NCBI RefSeq assembly: GCF_035046485.1
Contig: NC_085136.1
Span: 328,130,227-328,194,226 of the forward strand
Length of the DNA stretch: 64,000 nt
Source: Aedes albopictus
Taxonomy: Eukaryota; Arthropoda; Insecta; Diptera; Culicidae
Reading direction: 5' to 3'
Below, in pieces: positions 33,994 to 44,299 of this stretch. The first letter of the stretch is position 1. Each line of letters begins with the position of its first letter. The notes beneath the pieces were generated by a model. That model worked only from the letters and a program-made list of their open reading frames with translations. It did no database searches and had not been told where the DNA came from. A program made the translations under genes and the position numbers.

Positions 33994-34078
33994 CCTGCTG
34001 CTTACTTAGCAGCACTTCTAACTGCTTACTTGGCTGCTTACTGCGCAGCAACAGATTCACTCAATGAATCTTTGAGTT
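33994..34078 (-). other. BEL leader between 5' LTR and ATG
   Basis: 85 bp with three copies of the plus-strand word CTGCTTACT (33998-34006, 34022-34030, 34034-34042) and a 6-bp stem GATTCA/TGAATC (34054-34070). The sequence right after the LTR on the minus strand reads AACTCAAAGATTC, without a TGG-type tRNA complement, so the primer is unknown. Confidence 0.6.
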
Positions 34079-34826
34079 TGTTGTGGATCGGAGGGTTTCA
34101 GGGCAGGTAAACACTTCCTTTAGCAGTTCTTTACAGACGCAGCTCAAAGCTGTAATTTATTTAATGTTTCATTAGTTTAAGTTCAAGTTTTAGTTACATT
34201 TTATCGCAAACTAACATTCAGTGGCCTTCTGCCTGATTTGGGAAACCTCGATTCTCAACAATCAGCTTGTTCACCTTAACCTATCGAATGCATGTTTTAG
34301 TATTTAAGAACAAATTCAAGTGTACATATAGTTTTAAGTTTCAAGAACTAGGATCTTCAAATTAGGATAGTTTTAAGGTACTAGTTATTTAATTTAGGTT
34401 ATCAAATTTTAGCATATAGTTAACTCACGGTTCAGAATAAACGTGTTACTAAGCGTCGGTAATGCGTTGTCTACCCTGCCAGAACTCTTCTCAGTCCGGC
34501 TTCGTTGGCAAATTACAGCTGCTGGAAGAAGGTCTGCAGATCAATATTTGACCTTAGTCAGGCCAATAAGGCAGCTTACCGTACAACGAACTCCTGTTCC
34601 AACGTCTCTGGTTTTAGTCGAACCACCAGGGAAGAGCTATTTGGGTAGACTTTTACGGCCAAATCACACGGTCATGCAGCAAACAACCTCAACCTCCTTT
34701 GTTGTCGCTTTGCTTTACTGTTCTGGCGTTGACTTTTGTCTGCTGTCGCGATGACGGGTACCGGCAGGGGAGCGCTCGGAATTCACTCCACGACAATCAG
34801 TGTTGGAAGATTGCCAGTTTTTAACA
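34079..34826 (-). repeat. BEL 5' LTR
   Basis: 748 bp, co-linear with the 3' LTR at an offset of 7162 bp. It should carry the promoter; weak TATA candidates (CTATATG on the minus strand, near 34327 and 34420) are present but not decisive. Confidence 0.95.
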
Positions 34827-34831
34827 CCAGC
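34827..34831. other. BEL target-site duplication (right)
   Basis: CCAGC, matching 26912-26916. Confidence 0.92.
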
Positions 34832-34938
34832 CATTGAGGCGTATTGTTTACCACAGAATGTGGGTTCGATTCCGGCTTCAGTCGGAGAAAATTTTTTCGT
34901 TGGACGGAAAATTCGTCATAGGGCCACTGGATGTGGTA
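34832..34938 (+). mobile_element. SINE copy B, segment 2 (B box)
   Basis: Contains the B box GGGTTCGATTCC (about 34863) and CTTCAGTCGGAGAAAA and TTGGACGGAAAATTC, both matching SINE C. It stops at a TA dinucleotide (34937-34938), where the next element inserted. Confidence 0.8.
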
Positions 34939-35316
34939 TCCCGACTAGATGGACACTACAAAATTATAACAAGCTGTGTTATTTTGTTACAATAAATTTT
35001 TTTAACAAGGGTTGTTATAAAACATGTACCGTTAGTAGTTAAAATAACAAAAATTCTAACAAAATTCCCACTGAAAAGAACAAAAATGTAATAACTTGTG
35101 TTATGATCATAACAAAAATATTACAAAATTTGTTCCATGAAATATGATAGAATTTAACAAAATTATAACAAATTGTGTTATAATTCCTTTGACACCAATT
35201 AGGGTAAAAACTAATTTTTATACTCATTTTTTGGGTTATTATTTTGAGTGTGTTATTCTATTTTTAGAAAATAATAGGTCACGCTAAAAAACTTTCTAGT
35301 TCATTATAAAACATAC

Positions 35317-35400
35317 ATACCCGGACGGGATTTGAACCAATAATCCTACCATCGCTAATTATCAGTCGCCTTTACCAATGAGGCTATCACAGCACCTGAA
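35317..35400 (-). mobile_element. tRNA-like segment (SINE head)
   Basis: On the minus strand an A box like TAGCCTCATTGGTAAAGGCG (complement of 35367-35386) and a B box GGTTCAAATCCCG (complement of 35326-35338) lie at tRNA-like spacing. The acceptor stem does not close, so a SINE head or tRNA relic is more likely than a functional tRNA gene. Confidence 0.5.
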
Positions 35401-35469
35401 GCGAGCAATGAAAGAAGCTTTACTGGTTCCACGTATTGCCAGTTTCCCTATTCCCCCATCTCTTGTTTG

Positions 35470-35570
35470 TCAGTCGCAGATCAAAAATAGACAGAGATTT
35501 GAATGCAAGATCAAACAATGAACCTCTCTCTCTTACCAACAGCGCTATCGCGGTGCGCAGACATGCGCAC
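35470..35570 (-). mobile_element. Second tRNA-like segment
   Basis: The minus strand shows GCGATAGCGCTGTTGGTAAG (complement of 35533-35552), with an A-box look, and a weak B-box-like GCATTCAAATCTC downstream. It may be another SINE head; evidence is thin. Confidence 0.3.
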
Positions 35571-36064
35571 TGAAACACTAATAACAGTGGTGGCGTGCGC
35601 ATGGCCCGTCGTCGTTTGTTGAACAAAGAGAACGACGGAAAAATAGCCAGTCGACTATTTATGATTGAGCTTCGTCATGGGGTGCTTTCTGGCGGCGTCA
35701 AAGTTGCTGTAGTCGTGATTCTTTACGGACGGTGATGATTGAATTTGGTTTTTTTTTTTAAATTCCTTACACAGTTTCGGAACTAGACTTGGATGTCTGT
35801 TCTCTGTGATTTTAGCTCGGTTTTCGGTGACAGTTTGTGACAGGTCCTCCTTGACATTAGGTAGCACGCAATCGATGCCAGCTGTCTCCTCTCTCTCAGG
35901 GAGTTCCCATTAACGAAACAGCTGCTAATATATAGTACAATTCGTAATGCTAACAAATCCACAAACCAGCAGCGCCTTGAAGGCCGTTATGCGATATCAT
36001 TACAGCTAGAAGCTGTACTAAAGAAACTGTTTGTATACCAACACGGCTTGTTGGATGTAAACAT
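35571..36064. other. Interior of the TA element, no gene
   Basis: Unique sequence with small open frames without recognised domains. Confidence 0.3.
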
Positions 36065-36198
36065 TAGTCCTGTTCAACGACGTAGGTTGAACTTGCTCGA
36101 AGTTGCTGCATCCCGCTCTTACCCGTTTGATGACAAATGGGTAAGAGCAAGATGCAGCAACTTCGAGCAAGTTCAACCTGCGTCGTTGAACAGGACTA
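36065..36198. repeat. 134-bp near-perfect hairpin
   Basis: Starts TAGTCCTGTTCAACGACG and ends CGTCGTTGAACAGGACTA; 64-bp arms with about four mismatches around the loop GATGAC. It may be a MITE or a hairpin-RNA source. Confidence 0.8.
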
Positions 36199-36476
36199 TT
36201 ATTGTCAAATCTAACTTGAAGCGGGATATATAGCTACTGCACAAATACTGTGAAATTATTCATGTTGCTTTTATTGCACTTAAATCTAACTCCGGAAGAT
36301 TTGCCGGAAGATGTGCAAATTAAATAAGAGTCCCTGCCAATAAACCTTTGCTACTATACAGTACGTGTTCATTGATTTTAAAGTAATCATTACGGAACAT
36401 GTTTCCCGAGAGACCATGTCTTTTCAATACGCTCCAACTACTCCAACTCCGATATTAGAATAGAGGGGGTTAGAAA

Positions 36477-36704
36477 CAAAGGGATGTAAGTGACAAAACC
36501 CCACTTTTGAGTAAAGTTTGAAGTTTTTCATCAATTTTTCATCCCATACAAAATGTATGGAGTTTCAAAAATAAACCGAATTTTCTCTGATATATTGGAA
36601 TTTTTCAAATCATCATAAAAATAATCTTAAAAATGTTCCTGGGAGCTTGAAATCTGAAGTTTTTTTTATATGCTCAGCTCAAAATGGTCACTTACACCCC
36701 TTTG
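36477..36704. mobile_element. 228-bp TIR element (GGGATGTAAGTGAC)
   Basis: Ends CAAAGGGATGTAAGTGAC and GTCACTTACACCCCTTTG, one mismatch. The interior is AT-rich and non-coding. Likely a MITE nested in the TA element. Confidence 0.65.
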
Positions 36705-37252
36705 CATCTGGGCCGCTCAATAGTATAAGGACATGTTCCAGAAAATTTGTACTTTTGGTAATACCGCATGACCCAACCGTTCTATTCGCATAATCAATAG
36801 TAAAAATAGTTTCTTATTTTAACGAGTCGAAGTTCGGTTCAAAGTTGGAAAAATAAGAGTACCTTTTAGTTTTGAGAGTACTCGGATACGCTTCCGGCAT
36901 TCTGCGCAGTAAAAAAAAAAAAACAAACAAAAAAACGAATACAGATTATTTTTATTTTTATTTTTTGTAATGTATTTAAAAATCAAAATTGTTTCATATT
37001 CTGATATAATTGTGTTATTTTTCCAACGAATCATTTTATTCAGTTGTAAAAATAACAAAGTTTTAACAGAATTTGTTTTGAATCATTTATAACAAAATTA
37101 GTTACAAAAGATTATAATATATTTTGTTATAATTTAGTTCGAAAAAGTAATAAACAACCCATGTCATAACAAAATTATAACGTAATTTGTTAGTCATATC
37201 ACAATGAGATATAATTATGATATATTTTTGTTATGATCCTCTAGTCGGGATA

Positions 37253-37319
37253 TGTTGTCCGTTGTTTAGTGCAAGTTATGTTCAGCCTTTGGCTGAAGAC
37301 GGTGTGCATTGTCTTTTTC
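37253..37319 (+). mobile_element. SINE copy B, segment 3 (tail)
   Basis: TGTTGTCCGTTGTTTAGTGC and GGCTGAAGACGGTGTGCATT match the tail of SINE A (CGTTGTCTAGTG, GACTGAAGACGGTGTCCGTG). With segments 1 and 2 this gives about 205 bp, close to the roughly 215 bp of copy A. Confidence 0.8.
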
Positions 37320-37324
37320 TAATG

Positions 37325-38525
37325 AACTTCAGAGGCGCTTCGAGAGTTCCAGGGGAGTTCCAGTGGGTCTCAGGGGCAGTTCAGGGAGTTTCAAGAGAAT
37401 TTCAGAGAGTACCAAGGGAGAACTAAAAGGTTCCAGGGGCGTTTGAAGAGTCTAAAAGACATATCAGGGTATTACAGCGGTTCAAGGGGCTACATGGGAC
37501 CACAGAGGCGCTCCAGGAATCTCTGGAGTATTCCATGGGATCTCGGGTGCGTTTCAAAAGGTTTCATAAGTATTTCAAAGGATCCAAACGGGATACCTGG
37601 AGGTTTTAGAGGTGCTTCAGTGTTATACAGCATATGGCACGAAGATTGTAACACAAATCAAGATGATGGGAGTATAAAAAGACAGTTTTGCAATGTAGAC
37701 CTGGAGTTCCAGTGATTTCGAAAACATCGAAAGAGTCATGCAGGTAACTCGAGAACCAGAAGTGTGAGAATGAGGTAATATTGTTCTTCAGAGCAGGTCT
37801 AAGAGGCGTTTTCGGCAGTCTGAGGGAGTTTCGAAGGCATTGCAGTGTTTCAGAGATATTTCGAATGATTTTGGAGACGTTACAGTTGCGTTTCCGGTGG
37901 TTTTAGAGGGACTCTGGCGCGTTAAATGGGGTCCGAGGAGGTTTTACAGTGAAATCATTTCTGATAGTGCCAGGGGATTTTCAGAGACTACTTCACAAAA
38001 CCCTTGAAACCCATTCAAACGCCCCTTAAATGCCTCCAAATGCCCTTGAAAACTCCGTAAATTTATTGGAACGCTCTTGAAATCATCATAATCCATTTAA
38101 AATGCTGCTTAGCCCCCTTGAACACCTTAAAAATAATCCAGAAAGCGCCCTCAAACGCACCTGAAAACCTCTTGAAATAGCCCTGAAATGCTATATTTCA
38201 AACGTTCCTAAAACCTTTTGGAATGCCCTTGCAGCATTCCGGAAACTACCTGAAACTCTCTGAAATGCCTCTAAACGCCCCTAAAACCCTCCTAAATTTC
38301 ACTTTAGGTACCTCGAAACGTCCCTTAAATCCCCGTTATCCCATTAAAACGCCAACGAAACCTGACGGAACGCAACGCCTTATAATGCTCCTGAAATCTC
38401 CTGAAACAATCCCCTGAAACGCCCTGAAGCCCCTATGGAACACTTTCCTGGAAACGCCCTTGGCCCCAACTCAAATGCCCAGCAGTAAAATCTGTTCTCG
38501 CAAACTAGATGCCCTGACTTAATTG
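37325..38525. repeat. Strand-switching array 5, right fragment
   Basis: G-rich arm about 37325-37985, continuing 26745-26885, with the GGCGCGTTAAATGGGGTCCG motif near 37916; C-rich arm about 37985-38460. It ends CCCTTGGCCCCAACTCAAATG..AAACTAGATGCCC, as arrays 2 and 3 do. A short non-repeat inclusion lies at about 37630-37800. Confidence 0.7.
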
Positions 38526-38532
38526 ACACTGA

Positions 38533-38735
38533 CTCAAGAACTAGGTATTTGGATTACATAGCTCCAATTTTCTCGAGCACAAAGCTAGAGAACCGTCAAA
38601 CGTATCTGACTGTAACTTCATGCATGCATCCGCAAAGTAACATTGAGTTACGATTTCAGTCAGATCCGATTGACGGTTCTCTAGATTTGTGCTCAAGAAA
38701 ATCGGAGCTATGCACTCCAAATACATTGTCCTTAG
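38533..38735. mobile_element. 203-bp foldback MITE, relative of 7431-7639
   Basis: Left GGTATTTGGATTACATAGCTC and right GAGCTATGCACTCCAAATAC with CTTAG at the end; arms carry GAGAACCGTCAA and its complement TTGACGGTTCTC. Shares words with the 7431 element but is more diverged. Confidence 0.75.
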
Positions 38736-38929
38736 ATCTTGAAGACTTCAAGAACGCATATTGTCGGAAATATTCGATAACAACATCAAGCTTCAAATAT
38801 CAATGCACAGTATGAAAATATGTGTGGAAGCATGAGCGCACTCAAATGGGGATCGGAATGATATGCGGAGCTTTTATAAACTTTCAGCTGTGTGGCAAAA
38901 AATGGATGGCACAACAGAGTGGCTAAAAA

Positions 38930-39105
38930 ACATTTTCGCAAACGAAGCAAAAGCAGGAGCCAAGGCAGAGCAGAAGCAAAGCAAAAGCAGGATCAAAGCA
39001 GGATCAAAGCAGGAGCAAAAGCAGGAGCAAAAGTAAAAGCAAAAGCAGGAGCAAAAGCAGGAGCAAAAGCAGGAGCAAAAACAGAGCAAAAACAGAGCAA
39101 AAGAC
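38930..39105. repeat. Inverted outlier of the 11/12-bp minisatellite
   Basis: AAAAGCAGGAGC and AAAGCAGAGC units, the reverse complement of the 12-bp and 11-bp units of the large array that starts about 1.4 kb downstream. Confidence 0.85.
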
Positions 39106-40511
39106 TAGTCTAATAATACTGATGCATGCCACGCTAAACGTCTTCACGCTAAATGTTTTTACACAATCATGGTTTAAAAATCCCTGACAAGTGGATTGAT
39201 CCGATTCTTCCCTCGCTCCATATGACATCACAAACAAGATTTCCGTTGACTGTGTTCTCCAAACTCACTGCTAGATGGAATTTATTATTTATATTTTAAT
39301 TTGATTCGAAACGTGGGATCGGTCGGGGCGACAGCATGGTCGGTCGCCGTTATGTGCCGAAGTGAAATGCTCAGACTCAGACTTTGTCGTTCACTGAGCG
39401 CTCAAAATCATGTTTTACGTGTTGACTGGCGCGATGATGAACTGAAAGGACTTTGAAGGGAAAAAAAAAATTTTGAACGGATCAGACATTGCAGAAAAGG
39501 GTGATGATTTGTTTGTCGGATCAGAATTGGTGCCACGATAGCCCTTGTTGACGAAGTTGATTTGAAAACTTGAAGGGCGTTTGACCGGAGGCTAGTTAGT
39601 GATTCCAGCGATTTTTTTGCAGCTTGATTACTTCGATGTTTGAAGCATGTCATTTCCACAATTTCCAGCGATTTTTCTACTGGAATTCTAATAATTGACA
39701 TCTAATACTAAATTTATAAATACTTTCCGCACATGAACGAGCCTATCTCTCTAAATCGCCTGAAGCAAACCGCAAGGACACAACTGGTCCCTCTCATCTA
39801 AACCGAGTTTGTCCAAAAGGAATTCCGTTCTCAATTAAAACCATCCACCGGTAGACCCGTCTCCCTTCCCTTTCCGTCCGCCTTCATCCGAAGCAATGCA
39901 AACTGGGCCGGAAAGCGGAAAATCGGCTTACCCCCCCGATAATATTTCCAACATTGTTTCAGTTCCACAGTTCCAACCGACGACTACGAAAACGCATGTG
40001 GTGCCTCCGCAGACCAGACCCGTGAATGAATACTACAGTGTATCTATCTTCCATTATCCCCGCGCCTCCCCATCACCTTCTGTCTCATACAAATGTGTGA
40101 GATGATGACGAGGATGGGGATGAGTGGAGTGGTAACCGTATGTGTATGCCTAGCAGAAAGTAGGATAAATTATCTACCCTTGTAGTGTCGCCGTCGTCGT
40201 CGTCGTTGGTGGTGGCGTCGCAGCCGCTTTTGCTTCTCACTCTTGGGAGAGGGAAACGAGTGGAGAGAAATGGTACCTTATTCTGCATTCATGCCATATA
40301 TCCACATTAATAGAATTTTGTTTTAAAACAATTTCAACTAGTTCCGCAGCAGTTCTTCTTCTTGACCGTGTTCTCTGGTTCTCGGTCTTGCGAGTTGATT
40401 TTGGCTTTCCGCTTGGCAGGATTGCCAGCATGAATGGAAATTATTTCGTTTGGCTAACTCACATTTATAATATTTTAAGAATTGATCTCTGCACTGATTT
40501 GTTCTGATATT
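39106..40511. other. Unique region, no supported gene
   Basis: Non-repetitive apart from GTCGTCGTCG runs near 40190. It has moderate GC and overlapping open frames of under 100 codons without domains. It is a candidate place for an unseen exon or UTR. Confidence 0.35.
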
Positions 40512-42005
40512 GATCTGCTTTTGCTCTGCTTTCGCTCTGCATTTGCTCCTGCTTTTGCTCTGCTTTTGCTCTGCTTTTGCTCTGCTTTTGCTCTGATTTT
40601 GCTCTGCTTTTGCTCTGCTTTTGCTCTGCTTTTGCTCTGCTTTTGCTCTGCTTTTGCTCTGCTTTCGCTCTGCTTTCGCTCTGCATTTGCTCCTGCTTTT
40701 GCTCTGCTTTTGCTCTGCTTTTGCTCTGCTTTTGCTCTGCTTTTACTCTGCTTTTGCTCTGCTTTTGCTCTGCTTTTGCTCTGCTTTTGCTCTGCTTTTG
40801 CTCTGCTTTTGCTCTGCTTTTGCTCTGCTTTTGCTCTGCTTTTGCTCTGCTTTTGCTCTGCTTTTGCTCTGCCCTTGCTCTGCTTTTGCTCTGCTTTTGC
40901 TCTGCTTTTGCTCTGCTTTTGCTCTGCTTTTGCTCTGCTTTTGCTCCGCATTTGCTCTGCATTTGCTCTGCTTTTGCTCTGCTTTTGCTCTGCTTTTGCT
41001 CTGCTTTTGCTCTGCTTTTGCTCTGCTTTTGCTCTGCTTTTGCTCTGCTTTTGCTCTGCTTTTGCTCTGCTTTTGCTCTGCTTTTGCTCTGCTTTTGCTC
41101 TGCTTTTGCTCTGCTTTTGCTCTGCTTTTGCTCTGCTTTTGCTCTGCTTTTGCTCTGCTTTTGCTCTGCTTTTGCTCTGCTTTTGCTCTGCTTTTGCTCT
41201 GCTTTTGCTCTGCTTTTGCTCTGCTTTTGCTCTGCTTTTGCTCTGCTTTTGCTCTGCTTTTGCTCTGCTTTTGCTCTGCTTTTGCTCTGCTTTTGCTCTG
41301 CTTTTGCTCTGCTTTTGCTCTGCTTTTGCTCTGCTTTTGCTCTGCTTTTGCTCTGCTTTTGCTCTGCTTTTGCTCTGCTTTTGCTCTGCTTTTGCTCTGC
41401 TTTTGCTCTGCTTTTGCTCTGCTTTTGCTCTGCTTTTGCTCTGCTTTTGCTCTGCTTTTGCTCTGCTTTTGCTCTGCTTTTGCTCTGCTTTTGCTCTGCT
41501 TTTGCTCTGCTTTTGCTCTGCTTTTGCTCTGCTTTTGCTCTGCTTTTGCTCTGCTTTTGCTCTGCTTTTGCTCTGCTTTTGCTCTGCTTTTGCTCTGCTT
41601 TTGCTCTGCTTTTGCTCTGCTTTTGCTCTGCTTTTGCTCTGCTTTTGCTCTGCTTTTGCTCTGCTTTTGCTCTGCTTTTGCTCTGCTTTTGCTCTGCTTT
41701 TGCTCTGCTTTTGCTCTGCTTTTGCTCTGCTTTTGCTCTGCTTTTGCTCTGCTTTTGCTCTGCTTTTGCTCTGCTTTTGCTCTGCTTTTGCTCTGCTTTT
41801 GCTCTGCTTTTGCTCTGCTTTTGCTCTGCTTTTGCTCTGCTTTTGCTCTGCTTTTGCTCTGCTTTTGATCTGCTTTTGCTCTGCTTTTGCTCTGCTTTTG
41901 CTCTGCTTTTGCTCTGCTTTTGCTCTGCTTTTGCTCTGCTTTTGCTCTGCTTTTGCTCTGCTTTTGCTCTGCTTTTGCTCTGCTTTTGCTCTGCTTTTGC
42001 TCTGC
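40512..42005. repeat. 11-bp minisatellite (TTTTGCTCTGC)n
   Basis: About 135 copies, extremely homogeneous from about 40985 to 42005 (one visible variant, TTTTGATCTGC, near 41867) and slightly variable at the left edge. The unit has no stop codon in any of six frames, so long open frames of up to 658 codons appear. They encode the same 11-residue repeat in each forward frame and are not evidence of a gene. Confidence 0.97.
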
Positions 42006-43205
42006 TTTTGCTCCTGCTTTTGCTCCTGCTTTTGCTCCTGCTTTTGCTCCTGCTTTTGCTCCTGCTTTTGCTCCTGCTTTTGCTCCTGCTTTTGCTCCTG
42101 CTTTTGCTCCTGCTTTTGCTCCTGCTTTTGCTCCTGCTTTTGCTCCTGCTTTTGCTCCTGCTTTTGCTCCTGCTTTTGCTCCTGCTTTTGCTCCTGCTTT
42201 TGCTCCTGCTTTTGCTCCTGCTTTTGCTCCTGCTTTTGCTCCTGCTTTTGCTCCTGCTTTTGCTCCTGCTTTTGCTCCTGCTTTTGCTCCTGCTTTTGCT
42301 CCTGCTTTTGCTCCTGATTTTGCTCTGCTTTTGCTCTGCTTTTGCTCCTGCTTTTGCTCCTGCTTTTGCTCCTGCTTTTGCTCCTGCTTATGCTCCTGCT
42401 TTTGCTCCTGCGTTTGTTCCTGCTTTTGCTCCTGCTTTTGCTCCTTCTTTTGCTCCTGCTTTTGCTCCTGCTTTTGCTTCTGCTTTTGCTCCTGCTTTTG
42501 CTCCTGCCTTTTCTTCTGCTTTTGCTCCTGCCTTTGCTCTGCTTTTTCTCTGATTTTGCTCTGTTTTTGCTCTGTTTTTGCTCTGCTTTTGCTCCTACTT
42601 TTGCTCCTGCTTTTGCTCTACTTTTGCTCTGATTTTGCTCTGCTTTTGCTCCTGCTTTTGCTCCTGCTTTTGCTCCTGCTTTTGCTCCTGCTTTTGCTCC
42701 TGCTTTTGCCCCTGCTTTTGCTCTGCTTTTGCTCTGCTTTTGCTCCTGCTTTTGCTCCTGCTTTTGCTCCTGCTTTTGCTCCTGCTTTTGCTCCTGCTTT
42801 TGCTCCTGCTTTTGCTCCTGCTTTTGCTCCTGCTTTTGCTCCTGCTTTTGCTCCTGCTTTCGCTCCTGCTTTCGCTCCTGCTTTTGCTCCTGCTTTTGCT
42901 CCTGCTTTTGCTCCTGCTTTTGCTCCTGCTTTTGCTTCTGCTTTTGCTCCTGCTTTTGCTCCTGCTTTTGCTCCTGCTTTTGCTCCTGCTTTTGCTCCTG
43001 CTTTTGCTCCTGCTTTTGCTCCTGCTTTTGCTCCTGCTTTTGCTCCTGCTTTTGCTCCTGCTTTTGCTCCTGCTTTTGCTCCTGCTTTTGCTCCTGCTTT
43101 TGCTCCTGCTTTTGCTCCTGCTTTTGCTCCTGCTTTTGCTCCTGCTTTTGCTCCTGCTTTTGCTCCTGCTGTCGCTCCTGCTGTCGCTCCTGCTTTTGCT
43201 CCTGC
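42006..43205. repeat. 12-bp minisatellite (TTTTGCTCCTGC)n with 11-bp patches
   Basis: One C insertion changes the 11-bp unit to 12 bp. Runs at 42006-42315 (about 25 copies) and 42743-43205 (about 38 copies) are separated by mixed and variant units (42316-42742). Forward frames read CFCS, FAPA or LLLL; reverse frames read SRSK, QEQK or AGAK. Confidence 0.96.
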
Positions 43206-44285
43206 TCACTATCATCGTTCCCAGCTCTAGTTCTCTGCTCTAGCTCTCAGCTCTTGTTCTCAGTTCTAGCTTTCTGCTCTAACTCTATAGCTCTCTGTTC
43301 CAGCTCTCTGCTCCAGCTCTCTGGTCTAGCTTTCTGCTCTAGCTCTCTGCTCTTGTTTTCTCTACTCTTGCTTTTTGCTCTAGCTTTTTGATCTCCAGCT
43401 CTTTGCTCTAGCTCTCTGCTATAGGTTTTTACATTTTTTCTCTTACTCTTCGCTCTAGAGTTTTGCTCCAGTTTACTGCTCTAGGTCTTTGCTCTAGCTT
43501 TTGGCTCTAGCTCTCTTCTCCAGCTCTCTGCTCAAGCTCTCTGCTCTAGCACTCTGCTCTTGCTCTCTGCTTTAGCTATCTGCTCTAACTCTCTGCTCAA
43601 ACTCTCTGCTTTAGCTCTCTGCTCTAGCTATCTAATTTTGCTCTCTGATCTAGCTTTTTAATTTTACGCGTTCTGCTCTAACTCTCAGTTCTAGCAGTTC
43701 TAACTCTTTTAGTTCTAGAACTCCGCTCAAGCTCTCTGCTCTACTTCGCTGCTCTAGCTCTCTGCTGAAGCTCTCTGTTCTAGCTCTCTGCTCCAGCCTT
43801 CTACCCTATCTGTCTACTTTAGTTCTCTTCTTTAGCTCTAGCTCTTTGTTATAGATATCTGCTCTAGCACCCTTCCCTAATTTTTCAAATCTAGCTCTCT
43901 GATCTAACTGTCAGTTCTAGCTCTTAATTCTGGAACTCTGCTTGAGATTTTTGCTCTAGCTCTCTGCTGAAACTCTTAGCTATAGATCTCTGCTCAAGCT
44001 TTTTGTTCTATCTGTCTGCTCTAGCTCTTGGCACTAGCTCTCTACTCTTGCTCTTTACTCTAGCTCTCTGCTCTAGCCTTCCTTTTTATTTCTCTGCTCC
44101 ACCCATCTGCTCAATCTTTCTGCTTTCTGTTCCATCTCTGAGTTCTCAGTGCTTGGTCTGTTTAGACCTCTGCTTTGCTCTCTGCTCAGTGCTCTGTTCC
44201 ACTTCCACCTCACATCTCTGGATCTTTTCTCTAGCAGTCTTCTCTAGGTCTCTGCTCTAGCTCTCTCTTGAGCTGTCTCTTGCTA
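43206..44285. repeat. Degenerate AGCTCTCTGCTCT array (about 13 bp)
   Basis: AGCTCTCTGCTCT units with many substitutions, continuous with the 12-bp array and sharing the TGCTC core. It may be an older, diverged edge of the same satellite. Confidence 0.75.
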
Positions 44286-44299
44286 TCCAAGGTTCTTGC

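Larger units (their letters stand above)
26917..34826 (-). mobile_element. Complete BEL/Pao LTR retrotransposon
   Basis: A 7910-bp element on the minus strand: two 748-bp LTRs in direct orientation, each TG..CA on the minus strand, 5-bp TSD CCAGC, a polypurine tract, and a single intact 2146-codon gag-pol frame. The LTRs differ at one position I could find (T at 27051, A at 34213), implying a young insertion. It lies inside a tRNA-derived SINE. There is no env-like frame. I do not see a canonical TGG primer-binding site after the 5' LTR. Confidence 0.96.
34939..37250. mobile_element. 2.3 kb palindromic-ended element with TA target
   Basis: Inverted ends TCCCGACTAG (34939) and CTAGTCGGGA (to 37250), flanked by TA on each side (34937-34938, 37251-37252). 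Both subterminal regions are dense in ATAACAAAATTATAAC-type words. There is no transposase ORF. TA duplication is typical of Tc1/mariner-type insertion, but the family is not established. It contains two smaller inverted repeats and tRNA-like segments. The rejoined flanks read as a continuous SINE. Confidence 0.75.

Noticed and set aside
33257..34009. 250-codon plus-strand frame
   Set aside because: Antisense shadow of the BEL gag N-terminus, which has a clear PHD finger and coiled coil on the minus strand.
35317..35400. Functional tRNA gene
   Set aside because: A- and B-box-like words are present but the acceptor stem does not pair; the context is a transposon interior.
40482..43243. Open frames of 447-658 codons rich in L, C, F, A and S
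   Set aside because: They translate the 11- and 12-bp minisatellite, which lacks stops in every frame; no domain, and the same peptide appears in three frames.
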